Below, one piece after another: positions 1 to 8,818 of a DNA stretch of 64,000 nucleotides. The notes beneath the pieces were generated by a model. It had not been told where the DNA came from. It saw only the letters and a list, made by a program, of their open reading frames with translations, and did not search any database. The stretch is from Solirubrobacter pauli. Lineage in GTDB: Bacteria > Actinomycetota > Thermoleophilia > Solirubrobacterales > Solirubrobacteraceae. The position numbers and the translations under genes were made by a program. The stretch lies in assembly GCF_003633755.1 (NCBI RefSeq), contig NZ_RBIL01000002.1, positions 1,116,001 to 1,180,000 on the forward strand, read 5' to 3'. How positions within the stretch are numbered: position 1 is the stretch's first letter; every line of letters starts with the position of its first letter.

Positions 1-375
1 TCGCTGCTGACGATCCCGGACGGCGTGATGACGGCCCTCGCGGCGATCGGCGCGGGGATCGCGTTGCTGTGGACGGCCGTCTACTTCGTGTTCTTCTGGT
101 CGGGCACCGGGCAGACGATCGGGGATCGCCTGCTCGGGATCACCGTGCGCGACGCGGGCTCGCTGGAGGCGCTGTCGCTGCGACGGGCGGCGCTGCGGGT
201 GCTGGTCCTGCCGCTGTCGGCGATCCCGTTGTGCGCGGGCTTCCTGATGATCCTGGTCGACCGCCGCCGCCGCGCGTTGCACGACCGGCTCGTGCACACC
301 GTCGTGATCTACGCGGAGCCCGTGCGGGCGCGCCGCCCGGCGACGGTGTCAGCGGTCCGCGAGCGCGTCGCGTAG
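1..375 (+). CDS. RDD family membrane protein (5' end outside window)
   Basis: The frame is open from the first base, so the N-terminus is missing; 124 residues remain. Visible are a hydrophobic helix (IGAGIALLWTAVYFVFFW), the family stretch GQTIGDRLLGITVRD, an arginine-rich turn, a second helix and the RRRRALHDRLVHTVV ending that closes RDD domains. RDD proteins are small polytopic membrane proteins of mostly unknown transport role. Its last 27 bases overlap the convergent DUF1269 gene. The family call is secure; function is not known. Confidence 0.85.
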   Translation, partial: SLLTIPDGVMTALAAIGAGIALLWTAVYFVFFWSGTGQTIGDRLLGITVRDAGSLEALSLRRAALRVLVLPLSAIPLCAGFLMILVDRRRRALHDRLVHTVVIYAEPVRARRPATVSAVRERVA

Positions 376-825
376 GTGCCGCTCCTGCTCGGGCGAGAGC
401 TCCGAGCGCAGCGCCTCGACGGCGAGCCCGTGCAGCCCTTCGGCCACGTGGACCGCGGCCGCGCGGCCGCTGAGCACGAACAGCGCCGACGTGCCCGGTG
501 TGACGCTCTCGCGCACGCGCTTGACGAAGTCGTCGGCGACGCCGAAGTCGGCCAGGCTGCCGGCGACCGCACCCGCGGCCGCGCCGAACGACGGCCCGGC
601 GAGCGGCGTGAGGAAGATCAGCCCGAGGAACATGCCCCAGAACCCGTGCCACAGCCGGCCCGGCCCGTTCAGCGTGCCCAGCTCCCGCGTCGTCGGCGTC
701 TGCCGGTCCGGTGGCCAGGCGACCAGCGCGGCGTCGTCGATCCCGCCGACCGTGCGGGCGAGCGGCGCGATCGCCGCCTCGGCCCCGTCGGGGCGCGGGA
801 ACCGCCAGACCGTGAGCGTGTTCAC
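349..825 (-). CDS. DUF1269 family protein
   Basis: 158 residues starting at GTG (VNTLTVWRFPRP). The central glycine/alanine-rich hydrophobic part (WGMFLGLIFLTPLAGPSFGAAAG, split here by a LAG-P turn) and the flanking alpha/beta halves with GTSALFVLSG are typical of DUF1269 proteins, which are membrane-associated and of unknown function. The start codon overlaps the stop of the upstream LuxR gene (GTGA), so the two are probably translationally coupled and co-regulated. The 3' end overlaps the convergent RDD gene. Confidence 0.75.
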   Translation of the reverse strand: MNTLTVWRFPRPDGAEAAIAPLARTVGGIDDAALVAWPPDRQTPTTRELGTLNGPGRLWHGFWGMFLGLIFLTPLAGPSFGAAAGAVAGSLADFGVADDFVKRVRESVTPGTSALFVLSGRAAAVHVAEGLHGLAVEALRSELSPEQERHLRDALADR

Positions 826-3185
826 GCCTCGCCGATCAGGCCGGCGCTGCGCCCACGGGCGACCGCGTCCGAGCGGCAGGACACGTCGAGCTTGCGGTAG
901 ACCGCGAGCGCCTGCGTCTTGACCGTGTTGGTCGACACGTGCAGCCGCTGGCCGATCTCGCGGAACGACATGTGGCTCGGCAGCAGCCGCAGCACGCGCA
1001 GCTCCGCGTTGGTGAGCATCGGACCGTCGCCGGTGGCCGTCTCCGCGAAGGCGTCCGCCCGGGCCCAGCCGTCGTGGATCCAGCGTTCCAGCGTGCGGTC
1101 GCCGGGCACGCGGGGCTGCAGGTGCGCGGCGCGCGTGAGCCCGCCGCGCGCGGCCGGCCCGTCGCTGAGCAGGATCTCGGCGCGCGCGAGCCAGATCTCG
1201 GCCTCCGCGAGCACCCACGGCACGAAGTCGGTGCGCGCCGCGAGCAGCCGCCGCGCGTCGACGGCGTCGTGCCGCGCCTGCGCGATGTCCCCGCGCTGCG
1301 CGGCGACGACCGCGCCCGTGGCCAGCACGAGCGCCCGGACGGCGCCGGGCACGCCGGTCGTGAGCGCGGCGTGCGCCGTCGCCGCGCACTCGGCGGCCTC
1401 GTCCCAGGCGTCGCGGTCGGCGGCGGTGAGCGCGAGCTGCGCGTGCGCGAGCGCGGCGACGACCGGCAGCTCGTCCGCGCGGTCGGCGGCCTCTTCAAGC
1501 AGGGGCGCAGCGGCGTCCGCGTCGCCGCCGAGATGCGCGGCGACACCGGCCAGCAGCAGCGCCAGCGCGTGCCACGGGCTCCACGGCGGAAGCAGCGTCC
1601 GCGCCTGGGCGGCGTCCGCGGCCATGTCCTCGAGCCCGTGCTGGGCGAGGCACGCGCGCAGGAGCGCGACCGCAGCGGCGCCGTCGTCGCACGCGAAGCC
1701 CGGGGGAGCGACGAGCTGCGCGGCGCGTTCGTTCGCGGCCGTTGCGGCGGGGTGCGCGGCGCGCTCGCCGGCGCGCACGTCCGGCGTGGCGCCGACGGTG
1801 GCGCGTTCGTCGGCGGGCCCGCTGGGGGTGGCGGCGTGCGTGGCGCGGCCGTCCGCGGGTGCTGTGCGTGCGGCGAGTGCGCGTTCGGCCGCGTCCAGGG
1901 CGCGTTCGGCGGCGGCGCGGCGGCCCGTCAACAGGCGGTGTGTGGCGACGGCCAGCGCCAGCGGGGCATTCGCGGCCACGGCGCGGGCGTCGAAGCGGGG
2001 CATCCACGGTTCGAGCGGCTCGGTCGGCAGGCCGGCGGCCGCCGGGCGTGCGAGCGCCCAGAGCAGGCGGCCGGCGAGCGGCGTGTCGCCGGCGGCGAGG
2101 GCGTGCGTCAACGCCGGTCGAGGGTGGGCTTCCGCCGCGTGCCAGAGCGCGGCGCGGCGCTGCAAGGTCGACTCGAGCTCGGGTTCGACGCGGGCGCGCT
2201 CGGCGCGGAGCATCCCCGCCAGCAGGGGGTGGACCGCGAGGCGCAGCGTGCAGGCGTCCGACGCGGTCAGCGGCAGCCCGCGGCGCACGAGCTCCTCGAG
2301 CGCCGGCCCGGAGCCGTGCGTGTCCAGGACGGCGTCGCAGGCCGGGGCGCTGAGCTCTTCGAGCACCGAGCAGCGCCGGGCGAACGCGCGCTGGCCGGGC
2401 GTCAGGGCGCCCAGCACGTCGTCACGGAGGAAGCTCGCGAGCAAGGGCTCGCCGCCGCTCAACGCCCCGAGGGCGAGCTGCGGGTCGGGTGCCTGGGCCA
2501 GGGTCCGCGCCGCGAGGTAGAGCGCCGCCGGCCAGCCCTGCGTCCGCCCGAGCAGCAGGTCGACCTGCGCCGGCTCGAGCCGCAGCCCGGTGGCCGCGAC
2601 GAGCATCGCGGCCTCGAGGTGGGTCATCGCGAGGTCCTCCGGCCCGATCTCGACGACGCGCCGGTGGGCGCGCCAGCGGCCGATCGGGCCGGGCGGCGCC
2701 CAACGGGACACGAGTGCCAGCGTACGTCCGCGCGGCCACGTCGCGGCGGTCTCGAGCAGGCCGCGCAGCACGTCGGGGGACGCGTGCTGCGCGTCGTCGA
2801 CCACCAGCACCTGCCCACCGGCCGGCGCCGACCGCGCCAGCAGGCGCGTGAGCCGCTCGTCGTGCGCCCCGGCCAGCGCGACGTAGGCGAACGGCCGGTC
2901 GTCGCGCAGCGCCCACTCGCTCACCAGCGTGCTCTTGCCGTAGCCGGCGGGAGCGGCGAGGACCGCGATCCGCGCGTCCTGCGCGTCGACGAGGCGACGC
3001 ACGAGCCGCGCCCGCGGGACGGTGCCCGGCCCGGGGAGCGGTGGCGGGGGCCCACTCGGCGTCGCGTGCCGAGTGGGGTGCAGGACGAGCGCAGGGACGG
3101 TGTCGACGACCACGATGGCCTGAGCATCCAGCGACGCCCGTTCCCGGCCAAGGGAGCGCGCCCGCCACTTCGCGAGGGCGTGCAC
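822..3185 (-). CDS. MalT/LAL-type LuxR transcriptional regulator
   Basis: Up to 787 residues. An N-terminal STAND-type ATPase shows a Walker A at AAPAGYGKSTLVSEWAL and a Walker B at VLVVDDAQHA, followed by the MalT-like winged part (GWPAALYLAARTL), a long alanine-rich helical TPR-like region and a C-terminal LuxR helix-turn-helix (SFREIGQRLHVSTNTVKTQ, then YRKLDVSCRSDAV). This is the order of MalT/LAL regulators, which bind ATP and an inducer and activate transcription. The ligand is not evident. The start is uncertain: GTG at 3113 (VVVDTVPALVL) is as plausible as the upstream one. The stop overlaps the DUF1269 start. Confidence 0.85.
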   Translation of the reverse strand: MHALAKWRARSLGRERASLDAQAIVVVDTVPALVLHPTRHATPSGPPPPLPGPGTVPRARLVRRLVDAQDARIAVLAAPAGYGKSTLVSEWALRDDRPFAYVALAGAHDERLTRLLARSAPAGGQVLVVDDAQHASPDVLRGLLETAATWPRGRTLALVSRWAPPGPIGRWRAHRRVVEIGPEDLAMTHLEAAMLVAATGLRLEPAQVDLLLGRTQGWPAALYLAARTLAQAPDPQLALGALSGGEPLLASFLRDDVLGALTPGQRAFARRCSVLEELSAPACDAVLDTHGSGPALEELVRRGLPLTASDACTLRLAVHPLLAGMLRAERARVEPELESTLQRRAALWHAAEAHPRPALTHALAAGDTPLAGRLLWALARPAAAGLPTEPLEPWMPRFDARAVAANAPLALAVATHRLLTGRRAAAERALDAAERALAARTAPADGRATHAATPSGPADERATVGATPDVRAGERAAHPAATAANERAAQLVAPPGFACDDGAAAVALLRACLAQHGLEDMAADAAQARTLLPPWSPWHALALLLAGVAAHLGGDADAAAPLLEEAADRADELPVVAALAHAQLALTAADRDAWDEAAECAATAHAALTTGVPGAVRALVLATGAVVAAQRGDIAQARHDAVDARRLLAARTDFVPWVLAEAEIWLARAEILLSDGPAARGGLTRAAHLQPRVPGDRTLERWIHDGWARADAFAETATGDGPMLTNAELRVLRLLPSHMSFREIGQRLHVSTNTVKTQALAVYRKLDVSCRSDAVARGRSAGLIGEA

Positions 3186-3225
3186 ACCACCCCGGGAGGG
3201 CGGCCACGCACCCCCGCCACCCGGG

Positions 3226-4074
3226 TCAGGCGGCGGCCGGCTCGGGCACCTGCGGCCGGAACGGGACCTGCTCGTCCTGCCCGCGCTGGATGACGAGCGC
3301 CGTCGCCTCCGGCACCGCGACCCACACGCCCGGCAGGTCCGAGAGCGGCTCGGAGACGACCACGCGCGTCTCGTCCGTGAGCCGCTTGAACCGCGCGTTG
3401 TCGGGGTGCAGCGCCTGCACGGTGGCGCGGTCGGCCGAGACGTACAGCGTCCGCGAGCGGTGCTCGCTCGAGTAGCGGACCGCCCACAGCCGCTCGCCGT
3501 CGCTGAAGCCGAGCGTCATCTGCACCGCGTGCTCGACGCCGTGCGCGCGACCCGTCGACTCGACGAACCCGACCGCGCGCTCGACCGCGCCGAGCGGGTC
3601 CCGCTCGAGCCCGAACGTCAGCGCGAGGTAGAAGAGCACCTCCGAGTCGGTGGAGCCGGTGATGCCGTCGTAGAGCTCCGGGTCGACGGCCAGCATGAGA
3701 TCGCGCCGCATCGCGTGGAACCCGTTGAGGACGCCGTTGTGGACGAACAGCCAGCGGCCGTGCTTGAACGGATGGCAGTTCGTCTGCTGGACCGGCGTGC
3801 CCGTGGTCGCCCGGATGTGCGCGAGGAACAGCGGCGACTCGATGTGCGCCGCCAGGTCGCGCAGGTTCTGGTCGCTCCAGGCGGGCGTGACGCTCCGGTA
3901 GCGGGCGGGCTCGCCGCCCGCCGCGCCGTACCAGCCGAGGCCGAAGCCGTCGCCGTTGGTGGTCTCGACGCCCTGGCGGGCGTGCAGGCTCTGGTCGATC
4001 AGCCCGTGGTCGGTCTGGTACAGCAGCTCGTCGATGACGATCGGGTCGCCGAAGTAGGCGTTCCAGCGGCACAT
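3226..4074 (-). CDS. class II glutamine amidotransferase
   Basis: 282 residues. Met-Cys at the N-terminus (MCRWNAYFGDP) places the nucleophilic Cys2 exactly where Ntn-type glutaminases need it; family motifs NGDGFGLGWYG, FLAHIRATTGT, NCHPF and the WLFVHNGVLNGF stretch follow. This is the YafJ/EgtC-like group of stand-alone class II amidotransferases, which release ammonia from glutamine or hydrolyse gamma-glutamyl amides. The other ergothioneine genes are absent, so EgtC itself is not supported. It starts one base after the stop of the zinc-ribbon gene and is probably in its operon. Confidence 0.85.
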   Translation of the reverse strand: MCRWNAYFGDPIVIDELLYQTDHGLIDQSLHARQGVETTNGDGFGLGWYGAAGGEPARYRSVTPAWSDQNLRDLAAHIESPLFLAHIRATTGTPVQQTNCHPFKHGRWLFVHNGVLNGFHAMRRDLMLAVDPELYDGITGSTDSEVLFYLALTFGLERDPLGAVERAVGFVESTGRAHGVEHAVQMTLGFSDGERLWAVRYSSEHRSRTLYVSADRATVQALHPDNARFKRLTDETRVVVSEPLSDLPGVWVAVPEATALVIQRGQDEQVPFRPQVPEPAAA

Positions 4075-4075
4075 G

Positions 4076-4465
4076 TCAACACCCCGGTCTCGTTGTGGAT
4101 GGTGGTCGCGTCGGTCGCCGGCGCTCGGCCGCGGTCAGCCGCCGCTGAAGCCGCACCCGGTCGCGGGCGAACCGGCGCTCGCGGCTGCGGCGGTAGCCGT
4201 CGTCGACCACCGCCCGGCGCCACGTGTCGCACTGCCCGCACTGCAGAGCGACGCGCTCGTGCAGGACGTCGACGGCCTCCGACTGCATCCGGCGGACGGC
4301 CAGATCGCCGCAGCGCGGACAGCAGGCCAGCATCCGCCGCGTCCGCCAGCGGGCGATCCGCCCGATCACGACCGGCAGCAGCACCGCGAGGCAGAGCACC
4401 GCGCTGAAGCACACCGCCGTCAGCGGAGGTCCGTGCGTAGCGGGTGCCGCGGCGGCCGGCAACAC
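4076..4465 (-). CDS. small membrane protein with zinc ribbon
   Basis: 129 residues from GTG, with GAGGA eleven bases upstream. An N-terminal hydrophobic helix (CFSAVLCLAVLLPVVIG) is followed by a four-cysteine ribbon, CCPRCG and then CGQC about 25 residues later, and a strongly basic tail (RRSRERRFARDRVRLQRR). Membrane-tethered zinc ribbons of this build have no assigned role that I recognise. One base separates it from the glutamine amidotransferase downstream, which suggests a two-gene operon. The basic tail could bind nucleic acid or phospholipid; that is inference. Confidence 0.6.
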   Translation of the reverse strand: MLPAAAAPATHGPPLTAVCFSAVLCLAVLLPVVIGRIARWRTRRMLACCPRCGDLAVRRMQSEAVDVLHERVALQCGQCDTWRRAVVDDGYRRSRERRFARDRVRLQRRLTAAERRRPTRPPSTTRPGC

Positions 4466-4497
4466 GCCACGACCATCCTCACGCGCCGCGCCGGCGG

Positions 4498-4518
4498 CAT
4501 CACCCCGAACGGGTGATG
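4498..4518. promoter_or_regulatory. perfect 8-bp dyad in a divergent promoter region
   Basis: CATCACCC and GGGTGATG flank a 5-base spacer in the 141-base region between the divergent zinc-ribbon and CYTH genes. Similar but less perfect dyads lie at 6909-6926 and 54478-54495. A repressor or activator site is likely, but the protein is unknown. Confidence 0.45.
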
Positions 4519-4606
4519 GCGGACCACCCGGGATGCGGTGTGCTCGCCGCGGCTCAGCTCGCGACCAACGAGAGGTGAAGATGTCCCGTCATCCAGAGGT
4601 GCGGTC

Positions 4607-5374
4607 ATGACCGCCGTGGGGCCGGCGCCCATCGCCACGGGCGAGAAGCTCGTCGAGCTGCTGGCGCTCGTGCGCGAGGCCGACAGCGTCGAGCTCAAGG
4701 CCACCGTCCCGCTCGTCGACCAGCGCTCGACGCTGCTCGCGCTCGGCATCGACCCGCTCGAGGCCCAGATCCGGCTCGTCGTGTTCTTCGACACGCCCGA
4801 TCTCGCGCTCAACCGCCAAGGGGTCGTCGCGCGCGCCCGGCGCGTGCAGGGCAAGGGCGACGACTCGGTCATCAAGCTGCGCCCCGTCATCCCCGGCGAC
4901 ATGCCGGCCAAGCTGCGCCGGCAGTCGGGGTTCCGCGTCGAGGTCGACGCGCTGCCCGGAGGCTTCGTCTGCTCCGCGACGCTCAAGGAGGCGCTGAAGC
5001 CGCCCGCGGTGAAGTCGGCGTTGAGCGGCGACCTGCCGATCCGCAAGCTGTTCTCCAAGGAGCAGCGCGAGTTCTTCGCCGCCCACGCGCCCGACGGCGT
5101 GCGGCTCGACGACCTCACGCCACTCGGACCGATCTTCGTGCTCAAGGTGCGCTGCGTCCCGCCGGAGCTCGGTCGTCGGCTCGTCGCCGAGGTGTGGCTA
5201 TTCCCGGACGGCAGCCGGGTGCTCGAGCTGTCCACCCGCTGCGGGACCGACGAGGCGTTCCAGGTCGCGGCGGAGACGCGCGCCTGCCTGACCGCGCGGG
5301 GCGTCGACCTCGGCGGCGAGCAGCAGACGAAGACGCGCAAGGCGCTCGAGTACTTCGCCGGGCAGCAGGGATGA
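4607..5374 (+). CDS. CYTH domain protein
   Basis: 255 residues; ATG chosen because AGAGGTG lies seven bases upstream and because the domain begins soon after. CYTH (triphosphate tunnel metalloenzyme) features are an acidic-basic first strand (VELKATVP, residues 28-35), FFDTPDLALNRQG, RARRVQGKGDDSVIKLRPV and RQSGFRVEVD, giving the alternating charged strands that line the tunnel. Family members hydrolyse inorganic triphosphate or thiamine triphosphate, or make cAMP. No CHAD domain is attached. The stop overlaps the next start (ATGA), tying it to the Ppx fusion, so tripolyphosphate is the most likely substrate; this last point is inference. Confidence 0.8.
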   Translation: MTAVGPAPIATGEKLVELLALVREADSVELKATVPLVDQRSTLLALGIDPLEAQIRLVVFFDTPDLALNRQGVVARARRVQGKGDDSVIKLRPVIPGDMPAKLRRQSGFRVEVDALPGGFVCSATLKEALKPPAVKSALSGDLPIRKLFSKEQREFFAAHAPDGVRLDDLTPLGPIFVLKVRCVPPELGRRLVAEVWLFPDGSRVLELSTRCGTDEAFQVAAETRACLTARGVDLGGEQQTKTRKALEYFAGQQG

Positions 5375-6906
5375 CGGTCGTCGCGCGCTGGGAGTGGCGG
5401 ATCTTCGGCGACGCCTTCGCCGTCGCGCAACGGCGCCTGACGGCGACCGTGCCCGAGCGCGTCGAGCACAGCGACGAGATCTACGTGGTCGCTCGCGGCT
5501 CGGACGCCTCGGTGAAGCTCCGGGGCGGGAAGCTGGACGCCAAGCGGCTGCTCCGCGTGGACCCCGAGGGGCTCGAGCAGTGGGTGCCGGTGCTCAAGGC
5601 GCAGTTCCCGCTCACGGCGGCGGATCTCGGCGGCGTGCTGGAGTTGCTGGGCGTGCCGGGCGAGCACGCGGGCGCGGAGACGGCGGACGCGTTCCTCGCC
5701 CTCGTCGCGCGCGAGCCGGACCTGTGCGCCGTCGGCGTGCACAAGAACCGCGAGCACTACACGTTCGCGGGGTGCATGGCCGAGTCGACCGAGCTGCGCA
5801 CCGCCGGCGGCGCCATCCACACGCTCGCGGTCGAGTCGCCGGACCGTGAGCGCGTCGCCGCGGCGGTGAGCGCGCTCGGCCTCGCGGGCCGCAGCGTGGT
5901 GTCCGTCCCACGCGCGCTGAAGGCGCTGGTCGGCTTCGCGACCGCGCGGGCGGCGGTGATCGACATCGGCACCAACTCGGTCAAGTTCCACGTCGGTGAG
6001 CGCGGCGCCGAGGGCCGCTGGCGCACGGTGGTGGACCGCGCCGAGATCACGCGTCTGGGCGAGGGCCTCTCGGACGCCGACGAGCTCGCCCCGGACGCGA
6101 TCGCGCGGACCGTCGACGTGATCGCGACCATGGGGACCGAGGCGCGCAGCCTCGGCGCCGCACGGATCGCGGCCGTCGGCACCGCCGCCCTGCGGATCGC
6201 GCGCAACGCCTCCGACTTCACGACCGCCGTGCACGACCGCTGCGGGCTGGTCGTCGAGGTGCTGCCCGCGGACGAGGAGGCGCGGCTCGCCTCCCTCGCC
6301 GCGGTGGCCGACCTCGCGCCGGAGGCCGACCGGACCGCGGTGTTCGACACCGGCGGCGGGAGCACGCAGTTCACGTTCACCCGCGGCCGGGAGGTCGAGG
6401 ACCGGTTCAGCGTCGACGTCGGCGCCGTGCGGCTCACGGAGCGGTACGCGCTCGACGAGCCGGTGTCCGAGGAGACGCTGGGCACGGTGTACCGGGCGAT
6501 CGAGGCCGAGCTCGCGGTGCTGCGCGGGCGCGGACGCCCCGACGTCCTCGTAGGGATGGGCGGCGCGATCACCAACCTCACCGCGGTGCGGCACGGCCTC
6601 GCTCGATACGACCCGGAGGTCGTGCACGGGACGGTGCTGACCCGCCACGAGGTGGAGCGGCAGATCGAGGTCTACCGCCGGCGCTGGGCCGCGGAGCGCC
6701 GCGGGATCGTCGGGCTCCAGCCCGCGCGCGCCGAGGTGATCCTGGCCGGCGCGTGCGTCGTCCGGACCGTGCTCGCGCTGCTCGGCGCCGACGCGCTGCT
6801 CGTCAGCGACCGCGGGCTGCGGCACGGCGTCCTGGCCGAGCGCTTCGGCCGCCTGACCAACGGCCATGCGCGCGGGCGGCCCGTCGCCGGGATCGTCGAC
6901 CACTGA
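5371..6906 (+). CDS. CYTH-like/Ppx-GppA exopolyphosphatase fusion
   Basis: 511 residues in two parts. Residues about 1-185 look CYTH-like by strand pattern (RWEWRIFG, DEIYVV, DASVKLRGGKLDAKRLL, AIHTLAVESP); this is by eye and weaker than the rest. Residues about 194-490 are a Ppx/GppA ASKHA phosphatase: VIDIGTNSVKF (196-206), VGTAALRIARN, DEEARLASL, FDTGGGSTQF (325-334) and VGMGGAITNL. Such enzymes release phosphate from polyphosphate ends or from pppGpp. Ordinary Ppx proteins start directly with the phosphatase. The start overlaps the stop of the CYTH gene by four bases. Confidence 0.8.
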   Translation: MTVVARWEWRIFGDAFAVAQRRLTATVPERVEHSDEIYVVARGSDASVKLRGGKLDAKRLLRVDPEGLEQWVPVLKAQFPLTAADLGGVLELLGVPGEHAGAETADAFLALVAREPDLCAVGVHKNREHYTFAGCMAESTELRTAGGAIHTLAVESPDRERVAAAVSALGLAGRSVVSVPRALKALVGFATARAAVIDIGTNSVKFHVGERGAEGRWRTVVDRAEITRLGEGLSDADELAPDAIARTVDVIATMGTEARSLGAARIAAVGTAALRIARNASDFTTAVHDRCGLVVEVLPADEEARLASLAAVADLAPEADRTAVFDTGGGSTQFTFTRGREVEDRFSVDVGAVRLTERYALDEPVSEETLGTVYRAIEAELAVLRGRGRPDVLVGMGGAITNLTAVRHGLARYDPEVVHGTVLTRHEVERQIEVYRRRWAAERRGIVGLQPARAEVILAGACVVRTVLALLGADALLVSDRGLRHGVLAERFGRLTNGHARGRPVAGIVDH

Positions 6907-6908
6907 AC

Positions 6909-6926
6909 CATCCCGTGCGGGCGATG
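6909..6926. promoter_or_regulatory. imperfect CATC...GATG dyad upstream of kinase gene
   Basis: CATCCCG, a 3-base spacer and GGGCGATG lie between the Ppx stop and the sensor-kinase start. It resembles the perfect dyad at 4498-4518. Function is not known. Confidence 0.3.
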
Positions 6927-6961
6927 TCGTGAGCCGTGAGGGGTGAGAGGCTCGTGGGACG

Positions 6962-8815
6962 GTGGCGGGCGGAGAGATGACCTCGCACGCGGTCGACTCG
7001 ACCGCATCCCGGCCCACGCCGTCCCCGGCGGCGCGGCGGCTCACCAGCGCGCTGGCGCTGGTGGGCGCGTGCGTGTGCGCGCTGGCCGTCAGCTTCGTCG
7101 TGCAGGCGGCGCCGGCGGATCAGCGGGTCGCCCGCGGCGTGACGGAGCTGCTGGTGGTGGGCGTGCCGATCGTCGCCGGCCTCTACGCGCTCGGCAGCCC
7201 GCACACCGTCCGCAGCGGGGCGATGCTGCTGTCGATGGGGTTCGCGTGGTCGCTGACCGCGCTCGCCGAGTCGGACGAGAGCCTGCCATACAGCATCGGC
7301 CGCGTCGCCGCCTGGCTGGTGTTCCCGGGCCTGATCCTGCTGATGCTGACGTTCCCGAGCGGGGTCCTCGACCGCGGTCGGGACCGGGCGTTGCTGTACG
7401 CGTTGTGCGGGGTCCTGACGCTGCTGTTCCTCGCCTCCGCGCTGTTCGTCGTCGAGTTCCCGAGCTCCACGCCGTGGGCGACGTGCACGGACGACTGCCC
7501 GGCGAACGCGTTCATGGTCGTCGACCGCGAGCCGGCGATCGTGGGCCGCTTCCTCACCCCGGCGCGCGAGCTCCTCAGCGTCCTGCTGCTCAGCGGCGTG
7601 CTGGTGTCGATCCTGCTCCGCTGGCGCGCCGCGACGCCGCTGCAGCGGCGGACGATCTGGCCGGTCGTGATCGCGAGCAGCCTGTCGGTGGTGCTGCTGG
7701 CGGCGTTCTTCGTCGCACGCCGGCGCGGCGAAGACGCGTCGACCGTGGAGACCCTCGGCCTGCTGTGGGGACTTTGCATCCCGGCGATCTCGGCCGCCTT
7801 CCTGGCCGGGCTGCTCCGCCGCCGGCTGTTGCTGGGGCAGGTGCTCGCCGACCTCGCGGGGCACCTGAGCTCCGGGCTCGACGTCCGCCGCGTGCGCGAC
7901 GGCCTGGCCAGCGCGTTGCGCGACCCGTCGCTCGAGGTGCTCGTGGCCGACGGGCCGGTGCACTGGCGCGACAGCGACGGTCGCGTCGGCTCGCTCCCGG
8001 CCGCGGGGAGCGGGCGGGCGGTGACGATCGTCGGGGCGCAGACCGCGCCCGCGGTGGCGCTCGTCCACGACACCGGGTTGGAGGCGGATCAGGAGCTGCT
8101 GGGCGCGGTCGGCTCGCTCGTGCTGGGGACGGTGCGCCACCACGCGGTGGCGATGTCGCTCGCGGGCGCGCTGCAGCAGCTCGCGCAGTCGCGGCGGCGG
8201 ATCGCCGAGGCGGCCGACCACGAGCGCGCCCGGATCGAGCGCGACCTCCACGACGGCGCCCAGCAGCGGCTGATGGCGCTGCGGATCCGCCTGTCGCTGG
8301 CCGAGGAGCTGCTGACCACGGACCCGAAGACCGGCATCGGCGCGGTGCACGAGCTGGGGGACGAGGTCGAGCGCACGCTGGACGAGATCCGCGCGCTGGC
8401 GCACGGCGTCTACCCCGCGGTGCTCAACGACCGTGGGCTCGCGGACGCGCTGCGCAGCGTCGCGGCCGACGCGCCCTTGCCGGTCCACGTGCAGCTGCGC
8501 AGGCTGACCCGTCACTCGCGGCAGGTCGAGACCGCCATCTACTTCACGTGTGTCGAGGCGCTGCAGAACGCGGTCAAGCACGCGCACGGCGCGAGCGGCG
8601 TGTGGATCGCCGTGACCCAGGACGCCGTGCTGAGCTTCGAGATCCGCGACGACGGCGCCGGGTTCACGCCGCCGCCGGAGACGGGCGGGAACGTCCCGGG
8701 GCACATCGGCCTGCGCAACATGCGCGACCGGCTGGAGGCGGTCGGCGGGAGCCTCGTGGTCGAGTCCGCGCCCGGCCACGGCACCCGCATCAGCGGGCGG
8801 CTGCCGCTCGACTGA
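6962..8815 (+). CDS. NarL-type membrane sensor histidine kinase
   Basis: 617 residues. About eight hydrophobic helices fill the first 300 residues, then a dimerisation segment with the HisKA_3 box RIERDLHDGAQQRLMALR (phospho-acceptor His about 430) and an HATPase with ALQNAVKHAHGA, DDGAGF and GHIGLRNMRDRLEAVGG. Kinases of this class pair with NarL-type regulators. The likely partner is the regulator encoded convergently four bases downstream. GTG at 6962 and ATG at 6977 are both possible starts. The signal sensed is not evident. Confidence 0.85.
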   Translation: MAGGEMTSHAVDSTASRPTPSPAARRLTSALALVGACVCALAVSFVVQAAPADQRVARGVTELLVVGVPIVAGLYALGSPHTVRSGAMLLSMGFAWSLTALAESDESLPYSIGRVAAWLVFPGLILLMLTFPSGVLDRGRDRALLYALCGVLTLLFLASALFVVEFPSSTPWATCTDDCPANAFMVVDREPAIVGRFLTPARELLSVLLLSGVLVSILLRWRAATPLQRRTIWPVVIASSLSVVLLAAFFVARRRGEDASTVETLGLLWGLCIPAISAAFLAGLLRRRLLLGQVLADLAGHLSSGLDVRRVRDGLASALRDPSLEVLVADGPVHWRDSDGRVGSLPAAGSGRAVTIVGAQTAPAVALVHDTGLEADQELLGAVGSLVLGTVRHHAVAMSLAGALQQLAQSRRRIAEAADHERARIERDLHDGAQQRLMALRIRLSLAEELLTTDPKTGIGAVHELGDEVERTLDEIRALAHGVYPAVLNDRGLADALRSVAADAPLPVHVQLRRLTRHSRQVETAIYFTCVEALQNAVKHAHGASGVWIAVTQDAVLSFEIRDDGAGFTPPPETGGNVPGHIGLRNMRDRLEAVGGSLVVESAPGHGTRISGRLPLD

Positions 8816-8818
8816 GCG

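Noticed and set aside
939-3293. Very long open frames opposite the LuxR gene
   Set aside because: High GC content leaves antisense frames open. The minus-strand product has complete ATPase and HTH motifs; the plus-strand frames are Arg/Ala/Gly-rich without any domain. The same applies to long antisense frames over 4420-7044, 14292-16000, 30300-32400 and 48076-50487.
3226-4074. EgtC of ergothioneine synthesis
   Set aside because: The amidotransferase resembles EgtC in class, but EgtA, EgtB, EgtD and EgtE are not present nearby.
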